Counted from the first letter of the stretch, positions 43,200 to 52,489 are shown. The stretch is DNA of 64,000 nt from Brachybacterium phenoliresistens (GCF_000576425.1 NZ_KK069996.1:15846-79845), one strand, 5' to 3'. Program-made: numbers and translations. Notes: generated by a model from the sequence alone, not told the origin.

Positions 43200-45470
43200 A
43201 TGAGAGTCCTGGTCGTCCCCTCCTGGTACCCGACCCATGAGCAGCCGATGAACGGCTCGTTCTTCCGCGAGCAGGCCCAGATGATGGCCGCGTCGGGGTG
43301 CACCGTCAGCGTTCTCAGCCCGCGGCTGGTGCGGGGCGCTGCGTGGCGAGGCCCCCGACCCGTCGTCGAGCAGGACGGTGCGGTGAGGACGGTCCGCTTC
43401 GACGTGCCGGCGCTTCCCCAGGCGCTCCAGGGAGCCGAGCGGGAGCTGCTGCGTCGCGGCGCGCTGGCCGCCTTCCGCGCGCTCGGAGCGGAGGTCCCGG
43501 ACGTCATCCATGCCCACTCCGTGCATCCGGGCATCGTCGTCGCGAAGGAGCTCGGCCTGGAATGGGACCGCCCGTTCGTGCTCACCGAGCATCGCCCCTC
43601 CTCGCTCACGAGCCCGCGGACGGCGGCCCGCCGACGCGAGATCGCCCGCGCGGTGTCCCAGGCCGCGAAGGTCGCGACCGTCAGCGGGCCGTTCGCGCAG
43701 GAGATCGGTGCGCACTACGGCCGCGAGGACGTCGAGGTGGTCGACCTGCCCGTCCCGCAGGACTTCCTCACCTCGACCCTCCCGGCGGCCGGCGACGATG
43801 ACGGGTACACCTTCCTGCACGTGTCCCACCTCGACCCGAACAAGCGGGCGGCGGAGACCATCGCCGCCTTCGCCCGCAGCGGTGCGGCGCGGCACGGCCG
43901 GCTGGTGATCGTCGGGGGGAACGGCGAGCGGGTCGCCGCCCTGCGCACCGTGGCGCGCGAGGCCGGCGTCGCCGATCGCGTGGAGCTGCGAGGGCCGGTG
44001 AGCCGACGGGACCTGCCCGCGGTGATGGCCGAGGCGAACTGCCTGGTGCTCGCGAGCGCCGTCGAGGCGGGAGGGACCGTCATCAGCGAGGCGAAGGCCT
44101 CCGGGATGGCGGTCATCGCGACGAGGACCTGGGGCGGGCTGCACGGGGTGGACGAGAGCGCCGGGGCGCTCGTGGACGTCGACGACCCGGCCCAGCTCGA
44201 ATCCGCCCTCGCGAGAGCCGCGGAGGAGGGCTGGGCCGTGTCCCCGGCGAGCCGAGAGCGGATCCGCGGGGCCGCGCTCGCCCGCTACAGCCAGGAGGCG
44301 TTCGTCGCCCGGCAGGGCCGGATCTATGAGGACGCCGTGGCGCACGGGGACCGACCGGCGATGATCTTCCACGCTCCGTACCCGATCGACCCGAACCCGA
44401 CCTCGGCGAGCAGGCTCCGGCCCAAGCGCATGCTCGAGAGCTTCCGGGCCGCGGGACTGCGGGTGCACGAGGTCACCGGCGATCCGCGCGACCGCGCCGC
44501 GGGATACCGGGACGCGCGGAGGCTCCAGCGGGCCGGGCGGACGTTCGAGCTGCTCTACTCCGAGAACTCGACCCAGCCGAACGTCCTCGCCACGAGCATC
44601 CGCCGCGGCGTCGCGCCGCTCCTCGACGCCCGGATCCTGGCCTGGGCGCACAGGTCGCGGATCCCTGCCGGGGAGTTCTACCGCGACATCTACTGGCGCT
44701 TCTCGACGAAGCTCACCGAGGTCCGGACCCCGCGGAGCCTGCTGATGCAGCTCGCCTATCGGTTCGATCTCGAGGTCCTCCGCCGCACGGGGACGCACGT
44801 CTTCCTCCCGTCCCTGGCGATGGGGCCGGAGCTGCCCTATCCCCGGGATCGGTTCTCGGCGCTGCCGCCGGGCACGGACGTCCGGGAATCCCCGACACCC
44901 TCGGGAGTGCATCTGTTCTATGTCGGCGGGCTGGGAGCGGACTACGGCCTCCATGCCTGCGTCGAGGCCGTGTCCGCCACGCCCGGCGTCTCGCTGACCC
45001 TCTGCGTCCCCGAGAGGGACTGGACAGCGAACGCCGCGGCCTACCAGGGATACCTCAGCGACCGGATCCGGGTCGTCCATGCGACGTCCCGCGAGCTCGC
45101 GCCGTACTACGCGCAGGCGTCCGCGTGCGTGCTGTTCGTGGAGCCGACCCCGTACCGGCGCTTCGCCGCCCCGGTGAAGTTCTTCGAGTACCTCGGGTAC
45201 GGGAAGCCGATCCTGCTGAGCGAGGGGACCCTGGCCGGCGACATGGGCGCCGAGCTCGGCATCGGGATCCCCATCGCCTACACCGCGGAGGCGTTCGCCG
45301 CCGCGCTGTCCGAGCTGCAGGAGGATCCGCAGCGGCTGCCCGCCCTCGCACGGCGTGCCGAGGAGGTCCGGTCAGCCCACACCTGGCAGGCACGGGTCCA
45401 GGAGGCGATCTCGGTGCTGCGGCCCGAGCTGACCGAGAAGCTCGCCGATCACCAGCCGCTCTCGCGGTAG
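43200..45470 (+). CDS. Tandem glycosyltransferase with two GT-B modules
   Basis: At 756 aa this is about twice the length of a single GT4 enzyme. Residues 1-385 form a complete GT4-type module: WYPTHEQPMNGSFFREQ, HAHSVHPGIV, HLDPNKRA, and a nucleotide-sugar EAGGTVISEAKASGM segment. A second GT-B module begins at Met388 (MIFHAPYPIDPNPTSASR). It has its own C-terminal donor half (FEPTPYRRF-like to KFFEYLGYGKPIL). The frame is uninterrupted, so this is a true fusion. The start ATG follows GAGAGGAG. Its 3' end overlaps the convergent glycosyltransferase gene by 22 bp. Donor and acceptor sugars are unknown. Confidence 0.82.
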   Translation: MRVLVVPSWYPTHEQPMNGSFFREQAQMMAASGCTVSVLSPRLVRGAAWRGPRPVVEQDGAVRTVRFDVPALPQALQGAERELLRRGALAAFRALGAEVPDVIHAHSVHPGIVVAKELGLEWDRPFVLTEHRPSSLTSPRTAARRREIARAVSQAAKVATVSGPFAQEIGAHYGREDVEVVDLPVPQDFLTSTLPAAGDDDGYTFLHVSHLDPNKRAAETIAAFARSGAARHGRLVIVGGNGERVAALRTVAREAGVADRVELRGPVSRRDLPAVMAEANCLVLASAVEAGGTVISEAKASGMAVIATRTWGGLHGVDESAGALVDVDDPAQLESALARAAEEGWAVSPASRERIRGAALARYSQEAFVARQGRIYEDAVAHGDRPAMIFHAPYPIDPNPTSASRLRPKRMLESFRAAGLRVHEVTGDPRDRAAGYRDARRLQRAGRTFELLYSENSTQPNVLATSIRRGVAPLLDARILAWAHRSRIPAGEFYRDIYWRFSTKLTEVRTPRSLLMQLAYRFDLEVLRRTGTHVFLPSLAMGPELPYPRDRFSALPPGTDVRESPTPSGVHLFYVGGLGADYGLHACVEAVSATPGVSLTLCVPERDWTANAAAYQGYLSDRIRVVHATSRELAPYYAQASACVLFVEPTPYRRFAAPVKFFEYLGYGKPILLSEGTLAGDMGAELGIGIPIAYTAEAFAAALSELQEDPQRLPALARRAEEVRSAHTWQARVQEAISVLRPELTEKLADHQPLSR

Positions 45471-46489
45471 CCGCGCAGCACCTCGTCCAGCGCGGCGTCC
45501 GGCGAATGGTGGCTCCTGACCCAGTCCCGGGTCGGGCTCCGTGTGTCTCCCGAGAGGGCCCCCAGCACGCACCGGACGATCGGCTCCGGGGCGTCCGGGA
45601 GGTCCAGAGCCGTTCCGCCCAGCACCGGCGGGCTGTCGAGCGAGGGATGCGAGCCGTCGTACCAGTCGGTGCGCAGCGGCATGATCAGGGGGACATCGGC
45701 CGCGAGCACGTCGAGCTCCGACGCGCCCAGGACGCCGGTGAGCTGGCCGACGCAGGCCGAGGCGCCGGAGATGACCGATCGGAAGGCGGCGTGGGGCATG
45801 GTCGGGATCAGCGTGGCCCCGGCGCGGGAAGCGTCCCCGGCACGGCCGCCCCAGTCCAGGCCCACCAGCACCGCCTCCGAGGGGGCGATCGCCTCGCGGA
45901 GGGACCTGACGAGCTCGATCTGCAGCTCGCCGCCCTTCGCCGCCTCCCACCGCGACGGGAAGAACACGTAGGGGCGACCCTCGCCGATCTCCCGCAGCGC
46001 CGGGGGGAGCGGGGCCGTCGACGGCCCGGGCAGAGGAACGGGGACCGGGACCAGGCGCGCATCCTCGCGCAGGTCCTGCACATGCCGGCGCAGATCGGGA
46101 GTGGAGTAGAACACCACCTGGGCGTCCCGCACCGTTCTGCGTATCAGCTCCCCGTGCTCCGGCTCGTACTGCCGGGTGCGGATATCGGTCCCATGCAGGT
46201 GCAGGGCGAAGCGCCGGCCGAAGGCCCAGCCGGCATGGCGCCGGGCCAGCGCATTGTGCACATGGACGCGGGGGACGGCGGCCCGCCGTCGCAGCAGCGA
46301 TCCCTCCCAGAGGAGACCGCGGGCGGCTTTGCGCAGGAGGGCCGGCACAGCTCCGCCGCCGGGCGCGGCGGCGAAGGGCAGCACGTCCCACCGAGCGCCG
46401 CGCTGCTGCGCCGCACGGGACAGGAGCGTCGCCGTCGAGGCCGGATCTCCGAGATGGAGCATTCGCGAGTAGTTCGAGATCTCCGTCAT
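45449..46489 (-). CDS. GT-B family glycosyltransferase
   Basis: The 346 aa product has the two-domain pattern of GT4-like enzymes: ALHLHGTDIRTRQ in the first half, FFPSRWEAAKGGELQIELV opening the donor domain, and LVGLDWGG. The usual E-x7-E near the end is only loosely seen (GASELDVLAADVPLIMP). The ATG at 46489 is supported by GGAGGGGA just upstream. It converges with, and slightly overlaps, the tandem glycosyltransferase. Sugar specificity is unknown. Confidence 0.75.
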   Translation of the reverse strand: MTEISNYSRMLHLGDPASTATLLSRAAQQRGARWDVLPFAAAPGGGAVPALLRKAARGLLWEGSLLRRRAAVPRVHVHNALARRHAGWAFGRRFALHLHGTDIRTRQYEPEHGELIRRTVRDAQVVFYSTPDLRRHVQDLREDARLVPVPVPLPGPSTAPLPPALREIGEGRPYVFFPSRWEAAKGGELQIELVRSLREAIAPSEAVLVGLDWGGRAGDASRAGATLIPTMPHAAFRSVISGASACVGQLTGVLGASELDVLAADVPLIMPLRTDWYDGSHPSLDSPPVLGGTALDLPDAPEPIVRCVLGALSGDTRSPTRDWVRSHHSPDAALDEVLRGYRESGW

Positions 46490-46605
46490 GCGTCCCCTCC
46501 GTGCGTGGCGCCGCGTCGGTGACGCAGCTAACGGCTCAGATGTCGGTGCCGTCACGAAGGGCGGACCCCGCGCGGCGCACCGGCGCTCCTGTGACCGGTG
46601 ACCAC

Positions 46606-46611
46606 TAGACT
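46606..46611 (+). promoter_or_regulatory. Candidate -10 of the first DUF6541 gene
   Basis: TAGACT predicts a start near 46618 and a 51-nt leader with GAGGAGG before the GTG at 46669. The motif GTGACCGGTGACC just upstream (46591-46603) is a short direct repeat and could be an operator. Confidence 0.4.
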
Positions 46612-46668
46612 CTGGCAACGCAACACATCCTAGGCGGCGACACGAGCCCCAGCGTGAGGAGGCACTTC

Positions 46669-48894
46669 GTGGCGTACCTGCCGGACTGGATCGCGATGGC
46701 ACCGACCCTCGCCGCGCTGATCGCGATCGTGTACCTCCCCGGTCTGGTGTCCCTGCTCCTGGTCGGGGTGCGGCGGTCGCTGGCCGTCGCATTCGCCCCC
46801 GCATGGTCCTGCGGACTGGTGGGCGTCTCGACCATCCTCCTCGCTCTCGCCGGCATCCCCTGGGGATGGCCCTCCTTCCTCGCGGTCTCCGCGTTCTCGT
46901 GCATCTCCGGATCCGTGCTGGGCAGGTTCCTCGCGCGACGGGATCCGGAGGGGTCCATGATCGGCGGGCCGGAGCATCCGCTGCTGGGCCGCGTCATCGG
47001 CCGTACGACCGTGATCGTCGTCGTGGGCCTCGTGCTGGTGCAGTGGGTCGCCGTCGCGGCCACGCTCGGCCCTCGGTTCCCGAGCCAGCTGAGCGATCCC
47101 ATGTTCCACTACAACGGCGTCAACGCCGTGCTCAGCACCGGGGATGCGTCGATGTTCGGCGCCCTCGACTGGAACTACGGCCTGCGTGTGCTGCCGGTGA
47201 CCTATCCGTCCGTGTGGCACGCCGTCGTCAGCCTCGTGTCCACGCAGACCACGATCCTCCCCGCCGCGCACGTGATGAGCTACTTCGTGATCCCGCTGGT
47301 GTTCACGACCGGCATGGTGAGCCTGGGGCGCGAGCTGCTGCCCCGCCACCGGTCCTCGGCCCTGCTGACGGTGACGGTCTCCGCGGCGTTCGTCGCGTTC
47401 CCGGCGTATCTCCTCGTGGGCAAGGGGTTCTGGCCCAACGCCCTGGCGATCGCCCTGCTCCCCGGCGTCTCGGCCCTCGCGCTCGCGATCATCGATGACA
47501 TGAGCCGCGGGGCTCTGCGGCGACACGCGGCGCACTTCCTGGTGTCGGCGCTCGTGCTCGCGGGCGGCACGGCGGGCATGGTCATCTCCCATCCCACCCT
47601 GGTGTTCACTATCCTCTGGGTCGGAGCGCCGACCGCGCTCGCGCTGATCGGCCGTTTCTTCGCGCGGGTGCGCCGTCGCTGGTCCCGCCGGCGCTTCCTC
47701 GCCGTCGCCGTCGCCACGGCGATCGTCGCGGGGACGGTCCTCGCCGGAGTCCTCTCGCACCCGCAGGTCCGCGCGGCGCTCGGCCGGCCGGTCCAGGGGA
47801 GCTTCGAGGACCTGTTCCCGCACATCGCGGCCACCCTGATCCTCTGGCCGGTGGGGCAGAATCCTCTCGTCCTGCTGTGCCTGTCGCTGGTCTCCGTGCT
47901 CGGACTCGCGCTCGGGATCGTCGCGGCGTCCCGGTCGGTGCGCACCCGGTGGCTCATCGGCGCCTGGGTCATGCAGGAGCTGCTGGTGCTCGGCGCGTAC
48001 ATCCCGATCCCTTTCGTCTCCCAGGTCGTGGGCCTGTGGTACGCCGATGTGTATCGCCTCTTCGCGATCCAGGTGATCTTCCAGGCGGCGCTGATCGGCA
48101 CGGGCCTGGCGGCGCTCCTGCACAGCGGGTGGAGCCCCAGCAGGGTCCTGGCCCGGACGCGCCGCAGGCTCGAGCCGTCCGTCGGCGCGGCGATCGCCTT
48201 CGCCGCGGCCGACGGGACGCGAGCGCTGAGCGAGCTCGGGGTCGAGAGGGACACGTCCGTGCGCCATCGCGTCGACCGGTCGGTGGTGGTCCTGGTGATC
48301 GGATTCGTCGCCTTCCAGCTGGCCGTCGGGGCGACGGTCTCCTACCTCTCGGTCTACGACCGGGGCAGTCCGCGCTTCGCGCAGGGCGCGATCATCGGCA
48401 GCCCCGAGGAGCTCGCGCTGCTGGAGGGGCTCGAGGGGACCCTCGGGGACGGCGCGATCGTCGTCGGCGATCCTCTGACGGGGATCGGGTACGCCCCGGC
48501 CCTGAGCGACGTCGACTCCGTCTTCACCCAGTTCAACCGCCGCACGCTCGATGCGGACGGGAACTACCTCTCGCAGCACTTCCGGGAGATCGGCGCGGAC
48601 CCGGCCGTGTGCCGCATCATCCGCCACTACGGCATCGAGTACTACTACCAGGACGATCCCGTGCAGTACCAGGGGGTCTCCCGGGACCAGGTGATGCCCG
48701 GGTTCTACGACGTGGACACCTCCGCCGGATTCACGCTCGTCGCCGACGCCGGCGATGCCCGGCTGTGGCGCATCGATGCCTGCGGCGGACCGGAGGACGA
48801 CCCGGACCAGGACTGGTGGACCGGTGAATGGCGGAAGTTCCCGGTGACGCGCGCTCCGGCACCTGCTGCGCCCACGGCCCCTGACGCGGGCTGA
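46669..48894 (+). CDS. DUF6541-family polytopic membrane protein (first copy)
   Basis: The 741 aa product has a dozen or more hydrophobic helices in its first 550 residues and an extracytoplasmic C-terminal domain containing GIEYYYQDDPVQYQG. The layout resembles GT-C glycosyltransferases that use polyprenyl-phosphate sugars, but the family is functionally undescribed. The GTG at 46669 is chosen because GAGGAGG (46656-46662) lies 6 nt upstream; GTG 46654 lacks a ribosome site. A clear paralogue is encoded at 53959-55902. It converges with the next glycosyltransferase gene. Confidence 0.75.
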   Translation: MAYLPDWIAMAPTLAALIAIVYLPGLVSLLLVGVRRSLAVAFAPAWSCGLVGVSTILLALAGIPWGWPSFLAVSAFSCISGSVLGRFLARRDPEGSMIGGPEHPLLGRVIGRTTVIVVVGLVLVQWVAVAATLGPRFPSQLSDPMFHYNGVNAVLSTGDASMFGALDWNYGLRVLPVTYPSVWHAVVSLVSTQTTILPAAHVMSYFVIPLVFTTGMVSLGRELLPRHRSSALLTVTVSAAFVAFPAYLLVGKGFWPNALAIALLPGVSALALAIIDDMSRGALRRHAAHFLVSALVLAGGTAGMVISHPTLVFTILWVGAPTALALIGRFFARVRRRWSRRRFLAVAVATAIVAGTVLAGVLSHPQVRAALGRPVQGSFEDLFPHIAATLILWPVGQNPLVLLCLSLVSVLGLALGIVAASRSVRTRWLIGAWVMQELLVLGAYIPIPFVSQVVGLWYADVYRLFAIQVIFQAALIGTGLAALLHSGWSPSRVLARTRRRLEPSVGAAIAFAAADGTRALSELGVERDTSVRHRVDRSVVVLVIGFVAFQLAVGATVSYLSVYDRGSPRFAQGAIIGSPEELALLEGLEGTLGDGAIVVGDPLTGIGYAPALSDVDSVFTQFNRRTLDADGNYLSQHFREIGADPAVCRIIRHYGIEYYYQDDPVQYQGVSRDQVMPGFYDVDTSAGFTLVADAGDARLWRIDACGGPEDDPDQDWWTGEWRKFPVTRAPAPAAPTAPDAG

Positions 48895-48901
48895 TCCCGC
48901 G
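48885..48901. terminator. Short hairpin across the first DUF6541 stop codon
   Basis: A 6-bp stem (48885-48890 with 48896-48901) and 5-nt loop lie at the convergent junction. Confidence 0.35.
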
Positions 48902-48941
48902 CGGGGGACCGGCGAGCACCGGGCCGACCATGATCACGAGG

Positions 48942-50087
48942 TCAGGATGCGGCGAGCAGCCGTCCGAGGATCCCGCGCGCGACATCGGCATCGTGATCGA
49001 AGGAGAGCTCCCGCGACGCGCGGTCGGCATGGGCCTTCCACCCCTGGATCTGCTCCGGGGTGACCGACGCGATCGACTCGACGCAGTCCTCGATCTCGAA
49101 GCTGCGGGAGACCGGTCCGAGCTGATGCTCGCGGGTCAGGTGCGCCATCTCCTCGCTGGGGCCGACGGCGATCGCGAGACGCGCCTGCACGAAGTCGAAG
49201 AACTTGTTCGGCAGGGCGAGGCGACCGTTCGTCGTGAACGGCGGGAGCCAGTAGACGCCCATGTCGTACTGGTTGAGCGTGCCGGGAAGATCCATCGGCC
49301 CGACGGGCGGGAGGAAGCGCACGCGGTCCGATCCGGCGGCCTTCTCCTTCAGGACCCGCATGTACTTCCCTCCGTCGTTCGCGGGAACGAGGTAGAAATC
49401 CATGGTGAACCGCTCCGGGAGGCGGTGGACGACCTCGATCATCGCCTCGAGGTTCCGGCCGAGGACGGCAGAGCCGGAATGCACCAGGCGGACCCGGTCC
49501 TCCGGAGTCTCGGACGGGGCGAGATCGCGCCACTGCGATGAGTTGCGCATGGTGAGGGCCTCGACCCCGTAGCGCTCGCGGTAGAGGTCGCCGATCTTGT
49601 CCCCGACCGTCGTCACCGCCGCCATGCGGGGCAGGTACTCGCGGCACAGGTGATCCATCAGCGGCGCGACCAGGAGCCTCCATGACAGCACGTGCGTGCG
49701 CTCCTCGGGAGCCCATTCGTGCATGTCGGCCCAGATCGGTGCGCCGTCCGCGACGACCTCGGCGAGGGCGAGGATGCGCGCCTCGTTGGCGACGACGACG
49801 TCGAAGCGTCGCCCCCGCAGCGCCTCGAGCGTCCAGGCGATCGCCGGTGCTGCGAGCTCTGCGCTCCGCAGACGCCGCAGCGCGAGCTTCGCGACGCCCG
49901 GAACGGTCTGCGGAAGCGTCGTGAGATGGTCCGGGACCTGCAGATGCTCGTCGGAGCCTTCGGGCGCGGGGCCGTATCCCACGGTGGTGACCCGGCCGAA
50001 CTCCTTCACGACCGAGAGCTGTCTCAGGACACGCGAGTCCCGGTGGATCGGGGACAGGCTGATGACGAGGAGCGAGGCATCTGGCAC
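48942..50087 (-). CDS. GT4-like glycosyltransferase
   Basis: The 381 aa product opens with LVISLSPIHRDSRVLRQLS, typical of GT-B enzymes that start with a nucleotide-free acceptor domain. It contains WADMHEWAPEER, VRLVHSGSAVLGRNLEAMIE and a donor-site stretch LPNKFFDFVQARLAIAVGPS. The start is GTG at 50087, fixed by the TATACT hexamer 7 nt upstream. It is a single-gene unit between convergent and divergent neighbours. Substrates unknown. Confidence 0.8.
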   Translation of the reverse strand: MPDASLLVISLSPIHRDSRVLRQLSVVKEFGRVTTVGYGPAPEGSDEHLQVPDHLTTLPQTVPGVAKLALRRLRSAELAAPAIAWTLEALRGRRFDVVVANEARILALAEVVADGAPIWADMHEWAPEERTHVLSWRLLVAPLMDHLCREYLPRMAAVTTVGDKIGDLYRERYGVEALTMRNSSQWRDLAPSETPEDRVRLVHSGSAVLGRNLEAMIEVVHRLPERFTMDFYLVPANDGGKYMRVLKEKAAGSDRVRFLPPVGPMDLPGTLNQYDMGVYWLPPFTTNGRLALPNKFFDFVQARLAIAVGPSEEMAHLTREHQLGPVSRSFEIEDCVESIASVTPEQIQGWKAHADRASRELSFDHDADVARGILGRLLAAS

Positions 50088-50094
50088 GCGGGCC

Positions 50095-50100
50095 AGTATA
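50095..50100 (-). promoter_or_regulatory. Leaderless -10 of the glycosyltransferase gene
   Basis: TATACT on the minus strand, nearly a consensus -10, ends 7 nt before the GTG at 50087. Confidence 0.6.
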
Positions 50101-50170
50101 GGGGCGGAGTGTGAGCAGGCCCGGTCGAGGCCGGTGCGGCGGGGCGCCGGACTCCCCGGGTCGCGTTCCG

Positions 50171-50176
50171 TACAGT
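50171..50176 (+). promoter_or_regulatory. Candidate -10 of the epimerase operon
   Basis: TACAGT predicts a start near 50183 and a leader of about 31 nt with the ribosome site GAGGTGGA (50202-50209). Confidence 0.5.
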
Positions 50177-50213
50177 AGGCGTGTCACAGACGTCGTCTCC
50201 CGAGGTGGACCCC

Positions 50214-51278
50214 ATGAAGATCCTGTCCGTGGTGGGCGCGCGCCCGCAGTTCGTCAAGCTCGCCGCCATCGCCGATGCGGCCTCGCGGCGCGAGGACGTC
50301 GAGCACGTGATCGTCCACACCGGGCAGCACTATGACGCGGCCATGAGCGACGTCTTCTTCGCCGACCTGCGGATCCCCGCCCCGGACGTCAACCTCGCGG
50401 TCGGCTCCGGTACGCACGGGCGGCAGACCGGCGCGATGCTCTCCGCGATGGACGAGGTCCTCGAGGAGCACCGCCCGGACTGGACCCTCGTGTACGGGGA
50501 CACCAACTCGACGCTCGCCGGCACGCTCTCCGCGGTGAAGATGCACCTCAAGGTCGCCCACCTCGAGGCCGGACTGCGCTCCTTCAACCGGCGCATGCCC
50601 GAGGAGCACAACCGCGTGATGACCGACCACGCCGCCGATCTGCTGCTGGCCCCGACCGAGGTCGCCCGCGGGCACCTCGCCTCGGAGGGCCTGGCCGAGC
50701 GGACCCTCGTCACCGGCGACGTCATGACCGACGTCTGCCTGCGGGTGGCCGCCTCCGTGGAGGGGACCCCGCTGCGCCTGCCCGAGGGCATCGATCCCGC
50801 ATCCGACTTCGCCGTGGCGACCATCCACCGCGCCGACAACACCGATGACCCCGAGCGCCTGGCCGCGATCGTGCGCGGGCTGCAGGAGCTCGAGCTGCCG
50901 CTGGCGCTGTTCGCCCACCCTCGCCTGGTCGCCAAGGCGAAGGACGCCGGCATCGCGCTGGCCGGCGGGGCCGTCCACCTGGGCGAGCCGCTGGCCTACC
51001 CGGATCTGGTCAACGCCGTGCAGCGCTCGCGCGCCGTGGTCACCGACTCCGGCGGCCTGCAGAAGGAGGCCTACCTGCTGGGGGCGCCCTGCACGACCGT
51101 GCGCACCGAGACCGAGTGGGTCGAGACCCTCGAGGGCGGCTGGAACGAGCTCGCCGCCGATCCGGCCACCATCGCCGCCTCCGTCTCCCGCCCGCGGCCG
51201 GCGGGGGAGCGCCCGCCCTACTACGGCGACGGCCGTGCCTCCGAGCGCAGCGTGGACGCCCTGCGGGAGCGCGCCTGA
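50214..51278 (+). CDS. Non-hydrolysing UDP-sugar 2-epimerase, WbpI-like
   Basis: The 354 aa product belongs to the UDP-GlcNAc 2-epimerase family. Several motifs match the WbpI subgroup, which inverts C2 of UDP-2,3-diacetamido-glucuronate, better than WecB: MKILSVVGARPQFVK, VYGDTNSTLAG (93-103) and EAGLRSFNRRMPEEHNR (118-134). ATIHRADN and SDSGG-like TDSGGLQKEA complete the active site. The ATG at 50214 has a good ribosome site and matches family starts. Its stop overlaps the next gene by one base. Confidence 0.9.
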   Translation: MKILSVVGARPQFVKLAAIADAASRREDVEHVIVHTGQHYDAAMSDVFFADLRIPAPDVNLAVGSGTHGRQTGAMLSAMDEVLEEHRPDWTLVYGDTNSTLAGTLSAVKMHLKVAHLEAGLRSFNRRMPEEHNRVMTDHAADLLLAPTEVARGHLASEGLAERTLVTGDVMTDVCLRVAASVEGTPLRLPEGIDPASDFAVATIHRADNTDDPERLAAIVRGLQELELPLALFAHPRLVAKAKDAGIALAGGAVHLGEPLAYPDLVNAVQRSRAVVTDSGGLQKEAYLLGAPCTTVRTETEWVETLEGGWNELAADPATIAASVSRPRPAGERPPYYGDGRASERSVDALRERA

Positions 51279-52474
51279 TGCCCAGGGGCCGCAGCAGATC
51301 CGCTCGGCGGCACGGGGACGGACGTCCGCGCATCGTCGTGGCGACCCGCGTCTTCACGCCCGACCCGGTGGCCGCGGCCTTCCGCCAGGAGGCGCTGGTG
51401 CTCGCCCTCGAGAAGGCCGGAGCCGAGGTGACCGTGCTCACGACTGTCCCGCACCAGCGGGGCCCCGAGGTCTCGCGAGCACGCCATGTCTCCCGCTTCC
51501 CCGTCAAGCGCGACGCTCAGGGGCAGGTGCGCGGCTACGCCTCCTACATGAGCTTCGACGTGCCCCTCGCGCTGCGGCTCCTCCTGCGCCGCCGCGTGGA
51601 CGCGATCGTCGCCGAGCCGCCGCCCACCACCGGCATGGTCACCCTGGTGGCCTCGGCGATCCGCCGGGTCCCCTACACCTTCTACGCGGCGGACGTCTGG
51701 TCCGATGCGACCGACAGCGTCGACGGCGTCCCCGGACCCGTGCGCGCCGCGGTCCGCTGGATGGAGACGACGGTGTGGAAGCGCGCCGCCCGTGTGCTGA
51801 CCATCTCCCCGGGCGTGCAGCACCGGCTCGAGGAGCTCGCCGGGCGCCGCACCAGCTTCCGCATGATCGGCAACGGCATCGACACGGAGACCTTCACGCC
51901 CGACGGGCCGGCGAGCGCCGAGCAGGGCCCGTACTTCGTCTACGCCGGCACCGTCTCCGAATGGCAGGGCGCCGAGGTGTTCCTCGACGCGTTCGAGCAG
52001 GTCCATCGCGAGCACTCGGAGGCGCGGCTGCTGTTCTTCTCCGAGGGCAGCGGGCGCGACGCCCTCGAGGCGACGGTGCGCGAGCGCGGCATCGGCCGCG
52101 TCGAGTTCCGCGACAAGATCCCGCCGTCGATGGTCGCGGCGCACCTGCGCGGCGCCGTGGCGGGACTGTCCTCCATCACCCCCGGCCAGGGCTACGAGTT
52201 CGCGCTGCCCACGAAGATCTATGCGGCCACCGCCTGCGGCACCCCGGTCATCCATGCGGGGGAGGGCGCCGCGCACGACCGCATCCGCGACAACTCCCTG
52301 GGCTGGGCCTGCGACTACGACGCGGAGCAGGTCGCCGGGGCCATGCGTGCCGCCCTCGCCGGCCAGGACGTCCCCGGACCGGAGGCTCTGCGGTCCTGGA
52401 CCGAGGAGAACGCCTCGCTGGCCGGCTGTGCGGCGAAGGCCGCCTCGGAGGTGCTCGCGACGATCGACCGCTGA
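51278..52474 (+). CDS. GT4 family glycosyltransferase
   Basis: The 398 aa product has a basic N-terminal leader, then a GT-B fold with TRVFTPDPVAAAFRQEALV and MIGNGIDTETFTP at the domain junction. VYAGTVSEWQGAEVFLDAF opens the donor domain, and LPTKIYAATACGTPVIH lies in the donor site. WbuB/WcaI-type FucNAc or HexNAc transferases have similar layouts. The ATG shares one base with the epimerase stop (TGATG), so this enzyme may add the sugar made by that epimerase, by inference from context. Confidence 0.86.
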   Translation: MPRGRSRSARRHGDGRPRIVVATRVFTPDPVAAAFRQEALVLALEKAGAEVTVLTTVPHQRGPEVSRARHVSRFPVKRDAQGQVRGYASYMSFDVPLALRLLLRRRVDAIVAEPPPTTGMVTLVASAIRRVPYTFYAADVWSDATDSVDGVPGPVRAAVRWMETTVWKRAARVLTISPGVQHRLEELAGRRTSFRMIGNGIDTETFTPDGPASAEQGPYFVYAGTVSEWQGAEVFLDAFEQVHREHSEARLLFFSEGSGRDALEATVRERGIGRVEFRDKIPPSMVAAHLRGAVAGLSSITPGQGYEFALPTKIYAATACGTPVIHAGEGAAHDRIRDNSLGWACDYDAEQVAGAMRAALAGQDVPGPEALRSWTEENASLAGCAAKAASEVLATIDR

Positions 52475-52489
52475 TCGGTCGCGGGGGCA

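Noticed and set aside
43200..45470. Tandem glycosyltransferase as two genes with a missed stop
   Set aside because: No stop or frameshift is present between the modules, and no ribosome site is obvious before Met388, so a single fused protein is the straightforward reading.
46630..48627. 665-residue minus-strand frame opposite the first DUF6541 gene
   Set aside because: Composition dominated by Arg, Asp, Gly and His, typical of antisense to a hydrophobic membrane protein; the plus-strand frame has regular helices and a ribosome site.
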